Source of the DNA: Yoonia sp. R2331
Lineage (GTDB): Bacteria > Pseudomonadota > Alphaproteobacteria > Rhodobacterales > Rhodobacteraceae
Assembly: GCF_041103235.1 (NCBI RefSeq)
Contig: NZ_JBGCUN010000002.1
Coordinates: 557,001 to 621,000 of the forward strand
Length of the DNA stretch: 64,000 bases
Reading direction: 5' to 3'
Shown: piece by piece, positions 52,046-60,785 of the stretch
Position numbering within the stretch: the first letter of the stretch is position 1
Layout: each line of letters starts with the position of its first letter
Position numbers and translations under genes: made by a program
The notes under the pieces: generated by a model
The model's database searches: none
Told to the model about the DNA's origin: nothing
What the model saw: only the letters and a program-made list of their open reading frames with translations

Positions 52046-53917
52046 TCATTCGCTCGGTGCAGCTTCGGCTTCAAGCTCTTCTAATGCAGTTGTTTCTTCG
52101 GGGATAGGCTCTGGCACGATCAGACTGAATTCGATGCGCCGGTTCGCCTCTCGGCCCGCTTCGGTTTCATTGTCCGCAATCGGGTCCGCCTCTCCGAAAC
52201 CCACGGCCTCAAAGCTGGCGACCGGCACGCGGCGCACGCGCAACGCGGCCAGCACTGATTCTGCGCGCTGCTGGGACAATTGCTGGTTCATCTCTTCACG
52301 GCCCTGACTGTCGGTGTAACCCGCGATCTGAATCTTTAGATCAGGACACTTTTGCAGGATTTCGGCAATGTCATCGACAACCGGCTGCGTGTCTGCGGTG
52401 ATCGAGGCGGAACCGGGATCAAACAGGATCTTGCGGGCCTCTGTCACCACGCCGATCCGGGCCACACATTCCTCTGGCGTGGGCAGGGCGGCAATCGGGT
52501 CCAGCGTTTCGACATAGGTGACGTCAAGTTCAACCTTGGCATTCTGGCCCAGTTTGTCGATCAGCAGGCTGGTGATCTCGGTATCGGCATTGGCGTTTCC
52601 GGTGTTGCCCGTAATGCTGACCAGATCAGGTTCTACGACGACAGCCCCGTTGGACAGCTCTGACAAGGCATCGATCCCCGCCAGCACACGCACGGTCCAG
52701 CCCGCGGGCAATCCGTCAACAACGCGGGTCCCCATTGTGACATTGCGCTGCCCGAACTTGGCCTTGGCAAAGTTCTCGGCCGTGGTGTTGACCAGATCAT
52801 CAGGCACTCGCCCGCGCAATTGCACGGCCCCTTCCGGCGACAGCGTGGCGGTGAACTGGGGCGGCCCTTCGGCGCTGGCGTCCTGTGGTTTGGGCAGGGT
52901 CGCATCCAGTGCAAAGACCTCTGGCAAAGCGTTTTCCAACTCGCCCACAGTACGATCAAACAGCGCCTGATCGGTGCCCAATGCGGCCTCGAGCGTGACG
53001 TCCGTGTCCGACAGGGTCACCGTGCCGCCGCCCAAGGTCGCCACAGCACCAATCGACAGCGCCACGGCGTCGCCCCAGGTGCGTGACGGCACCCCAAGGG
53101 CGTTGACGCAATTGGCCTTGCCGGTGAACCCCGCCGCAGTGGCCGCCGTCAGAATGCGCCGCTCGGCCTCGGCGCTGTCAACTGTGCAGGCGACAAAACG
53201 GGATGTGCCATCTTCCATCACGAACCGCGTGGTGTAGGGCGAAATGACAGGGCGCGGCGCGGTAATTGCCACGGCCATCGCAATGCCGTCGGGTCGGTTG
53301 CGCGCCAGACTGGTTTCCATCCGGCTCTTTTCTTCGGCGCTGTCGGCAATCGCATTCACCGACACCCGCGTTGCCGTGACAGAGATCTTGCTACGCTCCA
53401 ATTCTGACAGCGCCCGCAATGCGTAATTTAACGCAGGGCGCCATGTGTCAGGCACCGCGTAATCGGCCATCTCCAGCAGATCAGTGACCGGCTGATTGCC
53501 TGCCAGCCTTGTAATCCGATTGGTCAATTCTTCGCGGTTGGTGTCCGCGGGGATCAACCCGATCAAGGAAATTCCACTGTCGTTGCGCAAGATTTCAATC
53601 GCGAACTCTGGCGGGGCGATGCCCGCACTGTCCGCCACGCTCATCACGTCAATGACACGGCTGGCGTCCACGATCCGTCCGGCAGCAGAGATCGCCCGGA
53701 ACCGGGAGGCCTCGCTTGGTGCTTCGCCCTCGATGATCACTTGCAGTCCGTCCCCGATGACAGAGGCCCATTCGTGCCCCTTGTCCAGCAAGTCCTCTTG
53801 AACGGCCACGACAGACCGGTCCTCGACCACGCCCACTGCCGCTCGCGCCGCCAGAACAGAGACGAAGGCCGCAAGGATAAAGACGCCGATGCGCAGGAAG
53901 AGTGAAGAGAGCCGCAT
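52046..53917 (-). CDS. OmpA-BON envelope protein
   Basis: A 623-residue exported protein. An N-terminal helix or signal (about 1-27) is followed by BON-like repeats (for example DGLQVIIEGEAPSEASRFRAI about 56-76 and NGAVVVEPDLVSITGNTGNA) and a C-terminal OmpA domain (about 495-605) that binds peptidoglycan: LFDPGSASITADTQPVVDDIAEIL, IAGYTDSQGREEMNQQLSQQRAESV and GREANRRIEF. The tail (about 606-623) is acidic, EPIPEETTALEELEAEA. It resembles the ArfA/OmpATb type of envelope proteins. Single gene with the small coiled-coil protein downstream. Confidence 0.85.
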   Translation of the reverse strand: MRLSSLFLRIGVFILAAFVSVLAARAAVGVVEDRSVVAVQEDLLDKGHEWASVIGDGLQVIIEGEAPSEASRFRAISAAGRIVDASRVIDVMSVADSAGIAPPEFAIEILRNDSGISLIGLIPADTNREELTNRITRLAGNQPVTDLLEMADYAVPDTWRPALNYALRALSELERSKISVTATRVSVNAIADSAEEKSRMETSLARNRPDGIAMAVAITAPRPVISPYTTRFVMEDGTSRFVACTVDSAEAERRILTAATAAGFTGKANCVNALGVPSRTWGDAVALSIGAVATLGGGTVTLSDTDVTLEAALGTDQALFDRTVGELENALPEVFALDATLPKPQDASAEGPPQFTATLSPEGAVQLRGRVPDDLVNTTAENFAKAKFGQRNVTMGTRVVDGLPAGWTVRVLAGIDALSELSNGAVVVEPDLVSITGNTGNANADTEITSLLIDKLGQNAKVELDVTYVETLDPIAALPTPEECVARIGVVTEARKILFDPGSASITADTQPVVDDIAEILQKCPDLKIQIAGYTDSQGREEMNQQLSQQRAESVLAALRVRRVPVASFEAVGFGEADPIADNETEAGREANRRIEFSLIVPEPIPEETTALEELEAEAAPSE

Positions 53918-53976
53918 GAATCTCCAGGTGGGTTGACCGCGTGCCCTTCAATAGGGGCTGACGCGCAATGGTTCAA

Positions 53977-54933
53977 TCACACGAAAAGGGCGATGGCAAA
54001 AAACGGCAGGGGTAACAGGCCCGCATTCCGGTTGGATCGGAAGATCTTGAGCAACCCGTCACTGTCATCGGGATTGAACCGTGCCAATTGCCATGTCAGG
54101 TGCCAGGCCAACGCCCAAGGGCCGCCCAACGCGACCACAAGGCTCAGGATGGACCGGTCCTGACACGCCAGCACCACGGCAACCCCCATCAGTAGCAACG
54201 TTGCGACCAGAAAGCCGCGCAACCAGACTTTGGATGCATCACCAAAAAGCCGCGCAGTTGATTTCACCCCGATCAGCGCGTCATCTTCGGCGTCCTGATG
54301 GGCATAGATCGTGTCATAAAACAACGTCCACGCGATGCCCGAGACATAAAGCGCAAACGCCGCCCAGCTCAGCTTATCGGTATGCGCGGCCCAGGCCAGC
54401 AGCGCGCCCCAGTTGAACGCCAGCCCCAGAAACACCTGCGGCCACCACGTGAACCGCTTGGCAAAGGGGTAAATCGCAACCGGCGCCAGGGCCAGGATGC
54501 CCAGCCAGATCGCCGTGGGGTAAAATGTCAGAAGGATGAAAAACGCCAGCACCGCCTGCGCCACCATCCAGATCACCGCCCCCCAGACCGTGACTTGGCC
54601 CGCCGGAATCGGCCGCGACCGGGTGCGGGCAACAGATGCGTCAATCTTGCGATCGGTGATGTCGTTCCATGTACAGCCCGCGCCGCGCATCAAAAAGGCA
54701 CCAATCCCGCAGCCCGCCACGGTCCACAGATCATGCACCCCATACCGCCCGGTGGCCAAAATCGCCAACGCCAGCCCCCACAGGCAGGGCACATAAAGCA
54801 GCCAGGTGCCAATCGGCCTGTCCGCCCGGCTTAATCGCAGAAACGGGCGTGTGTGCCGCGGCGCCAGCGTGTCCACCCAATTGCCCGCGCTATCGGCCAC
54901 AATCCCGTCTGGCGTTGGTGAAGGCTCGGTCAT
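53977..54933 (-). CDS. ubiA: 4-hydroxybenzoate octaprenyltransferase UbiA
   Basis: A 318-residue integral membrane prenyltransferase of ubiquinone biosynthesis, adding a polyprenyl chain to 4-hydroxybenzoate. About eight to nine hydrophobic helices; both Asp-rich motifs are present: NDITDRKIDASVARTRSRP and YDTIYAHQDAEDD. A leading segment of about 35 residues is polar. ATG 54933 is chosen; the divergent rsmE start is 12 bases away, so promoters overlap the coding starts. Confidence 0.95.
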   Translation of the reverse strand: MTEPSPTPDGIVADSAGNWVDTLAPRHTRPFLRLSRADRPIGTWLLYVPCLWGLALAILATGRYGVHDLWTVAGCGIGAFLMRGAGCTWNDITDRKIDASVARTRSRPIPAGQVTVWGAVIWMVAQAVLAFFILLTFYPTAIWLGILALAPVAIYPFAKRFTWWPQVFLGLAFNWGALLAWAAHTDKLSWAAFALYVSGIAWTLFYDTIYAHQDAEDDALIGVKSTARLFGDASKVWLRGFLVATLLLMGVAVVLACQDRSILSLVVALGGPWALAWHLTWQLARFNPDDSDGLLKIFRSNRNAGLLPLPFFAIALFV

Positions 54934-54944
54934 ATGTTGCGCCC

Positions 54945-55661
54945 ATGGCATCCAAGGTTCGGCTTTTTGTAGATCACCCGTTGGGGTCAGGGCAATCGGT
55001 TCCGTTGTCGCGCGAACAGGCGAACTACCTGTTTGCCGTGATGCGGCTACCCGTTGGCAGTGTTCTGTCGCTCATCAACAGCCGCGACGGCGAATGGGAC
55101 GCAGAGGTGGTCGAGGGCAACAAGCGCGGCGGCATCCTGCTCTGCCAGTCCCAGACCAAACCGCTCTTGCTGCCGCCTGATCTGTGGCTGCTTTTCGCGC
55201 CCATCAAGAAGGCCCGCACCGATTTCATCGTTGAAAAGGCGGTGGAAATGGGCGCGCGGCAGATCATGCCTGTGCAAACCGACTTCACCAACGAAAAGAC
55301 GCGCGTGGACAAACTGCGCGCCCACGCAGTCGAAGCGGCAGAGCAATCAGGCGGCACCTTTGTGCCGCCCGTCACCGAGGTTCAAAAACTCGACGCTCTA
55401 TTGTCCAACTGGCCCGCCGACCGGCAGCTCATGTTCTGTGATGAGGCGGAGGTGGGTGTGAGGCCAACCCTGCCAAGCACGCAAGGCCCTTGGGCGATCC
55501 TGATTGGCCCCGAAGGCGGATTTTCCCCCGCCGAACGCGCCCAACTCCACAACTTGCCCTTCACCCACCCCATCAGCCTCGGGCCCCGCATCCTGCGCGC
55601 AGACACCGCCGCCGTTGCGGCCCTGACCCTTTGGCAACTGGCGCTGGGCGATTGGCGGTAA
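54945..55661 (+). CDS. rsmE: 16S rRNA (uracil(1498)-N(3))-methyltransferase RsmE
   Basis: A 238-residue SPOUT methyltransferase that methylates U1498 of 16S rRNA. The N-terminal PUA-like part starts MASKVRLFVDHPLGSGQ, and the knot shows IGPEGGFSPAERAQ and LGPRILRADTAAVAAL, the SAM-binding features. ATG 54945 (GCCCATGGCA) is used; the much longer upstream frame is antisense to ubiA. It is divergent from ubiA. Confidence 0.95.
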   Translation: MASKVRLFVDHPLGSGQSVPLSREQANYLFAVMRLPVGSVLSLINSRDGEWDAEVVEGNKRGGILLCQSQTKPLLLPPDLWLLFAPIKKARTDFIVEKAVEMGARQIMPVQTDFTNEKTRVDKLRAHAVEAAEQSGGTFVPPVTEVQKLDALLSNWPADRQLMFCDEAEVGVRPTLPSTQGPWAILIGPEGGFSPAERAQLHNLPFTHPISLGPRILRADTAAVAALTLWQLALGDWR

Positions 55662-55751
55662 ATCGCATTGCGGTTCTTGCGCGCCTCAGGCGGGCCTTGT
55701 CTGGCAAAACACAGTCCAAAACGCGCATTAATGATCTTGCGGGGGAGGGGG

Positions 55752-58202
55752 TCACACCGCGCCAGTTCGGGTCGGGCGCTCTGAAACCAGATATCCCACC
55801 GCCTCTGTCGGTGGGATCGCTTTGCCAAACAGGAAACCTTGTCCAAAATCGCATCCACGTGCCCGAAGGAAGGCCTCTTGCTCTGGCGTCTCAATGCCTT
55901 CTGCAATCACCTCCAGCCGCAGGCCTTTTGCGATGAAAATGAAGCCTTCGATAATGGTCTCGGCGGCGCGGTCGTGGCCGATACCGTGGACAAACGTCGT
56001 ATCAATCTTTAGCTCGTCCATATGAAGTTGATGCAGACGCGTGAACGACCCAAAGCCCGTCCCGAAATCATCCATCGCGAACCGCGTGCCCCTAAGGCTC
56101 AGCCGCTGGATCGACTCGCGGATTTCTGTCGCACCGCGGTCGAACAGAACATCTTCGGTGATCTCAAACGTCAGCATGGATCGAAATTCAGCGAAGTCAT
56201 CCAGGATCGCTTCAATGATTGCGCGCGCGTCCCGAGAGGCCAATACCTCTTCAACAATATTGACCGATACCTTTGGCACCTGATGCCCCGCCGCCTTCCA
56301 CCTCGCCATCTGCTGCAGGGTCTGGCGCAGCATCGCATAGGTAAACTCACTTCCCAGCCTGTGGCTTTGAAGTTGCGGAAGAAACGCCCCGGGCATAATG
56401 ACCTCGCCGGTTGGTTTTCTCCATCGGGCGAGGGCCTCGAAGCCTACGAAGTCGCCAGACCGCAGATCCACCTGCGGCTGATACCAGGGCTGAATTTCGC
56501 CATGTGCGATCGCCAAACGGATCTCTTTCATGCGGTTCAGGTCGGTTGCCGCGTCTGCCTTGAGCGTGTCATGAATCCGGTACGCAGATTTTCGCGCGTC
56601 TTTTGCGGTGAACATCGCCTGATCAGCCGCCATCATCAGCTTGTCCATATCCATGCCCAAGGCCTGCGTGGTCGCGATGCCGATGCTGCCTGAGATATCA
56701 ATTGCGCGTCCATCAAATCGTGCGGGGTGTTCAAAGACAGTCAAAATCCGCTGCCCAAGGTTCTTCGCCTGCTCCCGTGTCGCAATCCCTTGAACAATAA
56801 GCGCAAATTCATCGCCCCCGGTCCGGGCGACGATATCCCCTTTGCGCACCACTTCACGCAGCTGTTTGGCGACAAATGCCAAAACGCAGTCTCCGGCCGC
56901 ATGGCCAAACGTGTCGTTGATTGGCTTAAATCTGTTGAGGTCAATCGCGACATAGGCGTAGTGAACACCCGCATCCGCTTGGGCAAGACGTTTCTTGTAC
57001 TCCTCCAACCCGGTGCGGTTCGCGATCCCCGTCAATTGATCGGACCGCGCGGCGATTTCAGCAATCTGTTGGGCTTTTTCAAGCTCTTCGCCGCGGGCGC
57101 GTTCCACCTCTGCCAATTCCTGAGCACGTTGCACGTCAAATTTCACGCGCATCTCCGCCATGCGCGCTTCGGTCTCCATGCGGAACAGCGATTGATCAAG
57201 CTCGGCATAGGCCTTGTAGGCAGGAAGGGCGGCGCGATAATCCCCGCGGGCCTCCATGATGCTCGCGATTTCAAGCTGAAACCAACGCTGCCACAGCGGG
57301 TAGGCGATTTCCTTTGCGATCCGCAGTCCTCGCCGCTGAACCTCCAAAGCGCCGTCTTGGTCACCCTGAGATAGCAGCGCTTTTCCGATGATCACCAACG
57401 CCTGACAAGTCACACGCCGATCGTTCAGCGATTGCCCCAGATCAGCCGCCTGACTGGCCAACCAGTGAGAGCGGCCAAATCGGCCCATCTCCAATTTAAC
57501 GGCTGCCATGACTTCCAGCGTATAGGGCAACACCACAGCGTTGCGCGACCTCCTGGCAAGTCGCACGGCCTTTCTGGCCGGGGCCCAAGCCGGATTGACA
57601 TCCCCCTTGCGTAACAGAATGCGCGCGTGGATATGGTATGCGTGGGCCAGTTCGGACAAATGGTTGCCGCCACTGGCCAAAGTGATCGCGTCGTCAACAA
57701 GTGCCAAAGCATCGTCAAACGCGCCCGAGTAGGACAGAATTGTCGCCTGAACGAGAAACAGATCAACCCGGGTCGAGATAGACCCATCAAATCCAAGCAT
57801 TTCCAAAGCCTGCCGGATCAAGTCCGACGCACTGTCCTGGCGCCCCTGACTATAAAGCAGCACCGCCCGCCCGGCCATCGCCTCAATGCGTTGTAGTCTG
57901 ACATCATCGCTGATGAGCAAACGTTCCGCTTCCAGAAAATAGGTGTTTGCCCTGGCAAAATTACCAGTCCAGCGATCGTGCCATCCAAGCACACGCGCAG
58001 CATGCCCAAGCGTCACTGAATTTGCTGTGTCGGACGAGGTCTTGATACGGGAATAAACAAGTTCGGCTTTGGATTGGCTCAGCGTCGGGTTTCGCCACCT
58101 CAACAACCATGCACGCGACACGACCCTTGCATCGCGGTCATCAGAACCCTTTGCCAACGACAGCGAACGTTCGTCCGATGATCCAAAACCTGAAGAGGTC
58201 AC
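55752..58202 (-). CDS. TPR-GGDEF-EAL cyclic-di-GMP signalling protein
   Basis: An 816-residue cytosolic dual-domain c-di-GMP enzyme. The N-terminal 340 residues are helical TPR-like repeats that may sense a partner; a coiled coil follows (345-385), then a GGDEF domain (about 386-545) with active-site GGDEF at 462-466, and an EAL domain (about 560-810) with EAL at 589-591, FEITED, DDFGTGFGSF, LKIDTTFV and EGIET, all metal/catalytic residues intact. No transmembrane region. Start is GTG 58202 after GGAAGG; its downstream neighbours are convergent. Confidence 0.93.
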   Translation of the reverse strand: MTSSGFGSSDERSLSLAKGSDDRDARVVSRAWLLRWRNPTLSQSKAELVYSRIKTSSDTANSVTLGHAARVLGWHDRWTGNFARANTYFLEAERLLISDDVRLQRIEAMAGRAVLLYSQGRQDSASDLIRQALEMLGFDGSISTRVDLFLVQATILSYSGAFDDALALVDDAITLASGGNHLSELAHAYHIHARILLRKGDVNPAWAPARKAVRLARRSRNAVVLPYTLEVMAAVKLEMGRFGRSHWLASQAADLGQSLNDRRVTCQALVIIGKALLSQGDQDGALEVQRRGLRIAKEIAYPLWQRWFQLEIASIMEARGDYRAALPAYKAYAELDQSLFRMETEARMAEMRVKFDVQRAQELAEVERARGEELEKAQQIAEIAARSDQLTGIANRTGLEEYKKRLAQADAGVHYAYVAIDLNRFKPINDTFGHAAGDCVLAFVAKQLREVVRKGDIVARTGGDEFALIVQGIATREQAKNLGQRILTVFEHPARFDGRAIDISGSIGIATTQALGMDMDKLMMAADQAMFTAKDARKSAYRIHDTLKADAATDLNRMKEIRLAIAHGEIQPWYQPQVDLRSGDFVGFEALARWRKPTGEVIMPGAFLPQLQSHRLGSEFTYAMLRQTLQQMARWKAAGHQVPKVSVNIVEEVLASRDARAIIEAILDDFAEFRSMLTFEITEDVLFDRGATEIRESIQRLSLRGTRFAMDDFGTGFGSFTRLHQLHMDELKIDTTFVHGIGHDRAAETIIEGFIFIAKGLRLEVIAEGIETPEQEAFLRARGCDFGQGFLFGKAIPPTEAVGYLVSERPTRTGAV

Positions 58203-58612
58203 TTGTTGTTCATTCCTTCCAGCACAACCAACCCCGGACCAACACTCAAGTATAGGCGACAGCCTTGATCACCATATGGCCAAGAGCTTTCATATTGATT
58301 AGCAATATATGCGTCCTTGTGCCTGATCGGCAGGACAACTGCGCGCTTACGGATTCACGTTAGTCCAAGGATTGGTCCCATTGCACGAAGGAAGTGTGGC
58401 CTGCGACGGCCGTTGCGGCGGTAGGGCCGATCTTTGACTTTCGAAAAGCAGATGTTGGCGATCAGAGATCCTGCATGCCCTTGGACGAGGTCAGCCGCGA
58501 CTTTGCGGACCATGATGGCACGCCTTGTCCATGCCCCAAAAGACCCGTCATCGCCCGTCGGCCCTTGATCACACGGTCCTTGCGTTCGTGTCGGGCGAGG
58601 CAGCCGTTCAGC
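58203..58612. other. 410-base region without a recognisable gene
   Basis: Lies between the start of the TPR-GGDEF-EAL gene and the stop of the LysR gene. The first 80 bases hold the GGDEF-gene leader with its ribosome-binding site (GGAAGG). I find no convincing protein, tRNA or terminator. One short + frame (from 58394) is open but runs antisense into lysR and reads as unlike protein. It could hide a small RNA or be decayed. Confidence 0.5.
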
Positions 58613-59545
58613 CTACGCTACGATTGTGGCGACCGACGCGGGTGCAAGCGCATTCCAAAGCGTCAGCGCATCCTCGGAAATAGAACGGGATCTGGGGCGC
58701 CCCAGAAAGTAGCCGTTGCCAGTGACATGCGCCGTTGTGGTCAATTCCACGAGATCCCCGCGCGCCAGAAAGTCCGCCAGCATATGTCGGCTGCCCAAAA
58801 TGACGCCGTTGCCTTCCAGCGCCGCCAGAACCGCTGTGCCATAGTTCGACACGGTGATCCGGATGGCCGGGACGGGCTGGTCGGGCAAGTAGGCCTGAAA
58901 CCACATGCGCAAAGTGAACCAAGCCGCGTTGGCCCTGCGGTAGTCAATGCAATCCAGTGTCGACAGGTCCTGAACCGCCAGTTCCTCGCCCGGCACCGTG
59001 ATGCCTGCTTGTGCCAGATAAGACGGGGCCGCCATGGGGATCAGCTCCTCCGAAAACAGCAGCGTGGTGGACCATTCCGGATGCCCTTCAACGGCATAAA
59101 GAATGGACAGCGCGTCGGGCGAGTTTTCCAGATCTGAAATCCGGTCTGTGGTGTTCAGGACAATTTTGAGGTGCGGAAACGTGTGCGAAATTTTTTGCAA
59201 GCGTGGCGACAACCACAACTGAGAGACCGAGGCAGCCGCGGAAATCGCAACCTCTCCAGTCGTGCTTCCCGGCTGCAATGCATTAATCTCGGTTGCCAGA
59301 TAATTCAGGGCCGTATCCACCCGCGCGGCAAGCCGGGCGCCACGTTCGGTCAGATCAATCCGGCGGCCAGATCGCACGAACAATTCAAATCCCAGCTGCT
59401 GCTCAAGCCCCTTGATCCGCTTGCTGACGGCCACTTGCGTCACAAACAACTCCTTGGCCGCAAGGGTAAAGCTTCGATGCCGCGCCGCTGCCGAAAAGAC
59501 TCGCAGGGCATCCAAAGAAATATGTCGTAAAGCTGGCTCTTGCAT
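58613..59545 (-). CDS. LysR family transcriptional regulator
   Basis: A 310-residue regulator. HTH at about 8-66 (LDALRVFSAAARHRSFTLAAKELFVTQVAVSKRIKGLEQQLGFELFVR) with the usual LysR linker and C-terminal ligand-binding domain. It is transcribed away from the Fe-ADH, ALDH and BCCT genes with a 97-base spacer, so it probably regulates them and itself in response to their substrate. ATG 59545 is chosen over earlier alternative starts. Confidence 0.94.
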   Translation of the reverse strand: MQEPALRHISLDALRVFSAAARHRSFTLAAKELFVTQVAVSKRIKGLEQQLGFELFVRSGRRIDLTERGARLAARVDTALNYLATEINALQPGSTTGEVAISAAASVSQLWLSPRLQKISHTFPHLKIVLNTTDRISDLENSPDALSILYAVEGHPEWSTTLLFSEELIPMAAPSYLAQAGITVPGEELAVQDLSTLDCIDYRRANAAWFTLRMWFQAYLPDQPVPAIRITVSNYGTAVLAALEGNGVILGSRHMLADFLARGDLVELTTTAHVTGNGYFLGRPRSRSISEDALTLWNALAPASVATIVA

Positions 59546-59642
59546 AACTTTGAGTATGTATAATGCCAAAGAATTTATCAATTGTTATAAGAAATAATGG
59601 GGTCTAGCGTCGCCGCAGGTTCAAAATGACCTAGGGGCACCC
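59546..59642. promoter_or_regulatory. Divergent lysR / Fe-ADH promoter region
   Basis: An A/T-rich spacer in a GC-rich neighbourhood. TATAAT is at 59559-59564 for the rightward genes, but no good -35 at 17 bases is seen, typical of an activator-dependent promoter. The stretch AAGAATTTATCAATTGTTATAAG (59568-59591) has a CAATTG centre and T-N11-A spacing as in LysR sites. Confidence 0.4.
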
Positions 59643-60785
59643 ATGATTCACCAGACGCCACAACCTGCTTTCTCTTTGGGATCGGGGCAGTTGATCGACA
59701 GCCTAGCAACATGCGGGCTGCTGAATGATGGCAAGGCCACTTTGGTTGTGGCCGACGCATTCTGGACGGACCAGCCGGTGTTTGGGCAGATGCGCGCAGC
59801 ACTGCCCGGTCCGGCGACGATCTTTGACCAATTCGCCGGCGAGCCAAAGGCCGCACATATTGAGGCAGCGGTCCAAATGGGCCGTGCTGCCGGGGCCGAA
59901 CTGGTGATCGGCATGGGCGGCGGCTCGGCACTTGATATCGCCAAGATGGCGTCTCTCTGCCTCGCGGGGGGGCACGGGCCCATGCATTATGCCCTTGGTG
60001 CCAATCCGGTGCCACGCACCACCTGCGACCTGATCCAGATCCCCACAACCGCCGGCACAGGGTCCGAGGCAAATGGCACCGCGATCTTTGCGGGCGCAGA
60101 TGGCGGAAAGCTATGGGCCTACGGTACAGCACTGAAGCCCGCACTCGCCATTCTTGACGCAAACCTTCTGCAGTCCTTGCCCAACACCCTCAAGGCTTGG
60201 TGCGGGATGGACGCGCTGATCCATGCTTTCGAGGCAGGCACGAACAAATGGGCCAATCCGGTGAATACCGCACTGGCGATCCGCGCGATCGAACTGATCC
60301 TGCCCGCATTGCCCAAGGCCATTGAGGGGGACGCAAAGGCACACGAAGACCTCTTGCTGGGGTCGTTTTTTGCCGGGCACGCGATTGAAAATACGGGCAC
60401 GGCCATTGCCCATTGCGCAAGCCATGCCATGGCCCGATTTGCGCCGATCCATCACGGATTTGCCACGGCCCTCGCCTTTGAAGCGACGCTCCCGCAAGTG
60501 GTTGCAGTACCCAACCAGGCACTGGACCGTGTGGCGGCACCGTTCGGTCTGCCGCCCGCCGCCTTGCCAGGCGCCATCACCGCCCTGATGGACGCACTTG
60601 GCATCGTCCGCGTGCTTCCCGACGCCTTCAAAGGTGTACGCGCGGATGCCCTCGCAGCCGAGATGCAAGCCGGGGCCAATGCGCCCATGCGCAACGCCGC
60701 GACGTTTGAAACCACGCCCGAGGTGCTGAACACCATCGCCGGGACACTCTTGGCCTATTCGCCGCAGGACCATGCCGTTGCTTGA
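59643..60785 (+). CDS. Iron-containing (type III) alcohol dehydrogenase
   Basis: A 380-residue metal-dependent dehydrogenase. The NAD site GMGGGSALDIAKM is near residue 96, PTTAGTGSEA follows, and iron ligands lie in the GMDALIHAFEA and HCASHAMARFAPIHHG segments. Homologous enzymes include GbsB (choline to betaine aldehyde) and DddB (3-hydroxypropionate oxidation). Its stop overlaps the ALDH gene's start by 14 bases, so translation is coupled, and the aldehyde product would be passed to that enzyme. The substrate is not provable from sequence. Confidence 0.91.
   Translation: MIHQTPQPAFSLGSGQLIDSLATCGLLNDGKATLVVADAFWTDQPVFGQMRAALPGPATIFDQFAGEPKAAHIEAAVQMGRAAGAELVIGMGGGSALDIAKMASLCLAGGHGPMHYALGANPVPRTTCDLIQIPTTAGTGSEANGTAIFAGADGGKLWAYGTALKPALAILDANLLQSLPNTLKAWCGMDALIHAFEAGTNKWANPVNTALAIRAIELILPALPKAIEGDAKAHEDLLLGSFFAGHAIENTGTAIAHCASHAMARFAPIHHGFATALAFEATLPQVVAVPNQALDRVAAPFGLPPAALPGAITALMDALGIVRVLPDAFKGVRADALAAEMQAGANAPMRNAATFETTPEVLNTIAGTLLAYSPQDHAVA

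Noticed and set aside
58394-58612. Forward open frame in the gene-free stretch
   Set aside because: Its product shows no family pattern and its 3' part is antisense to lysR.
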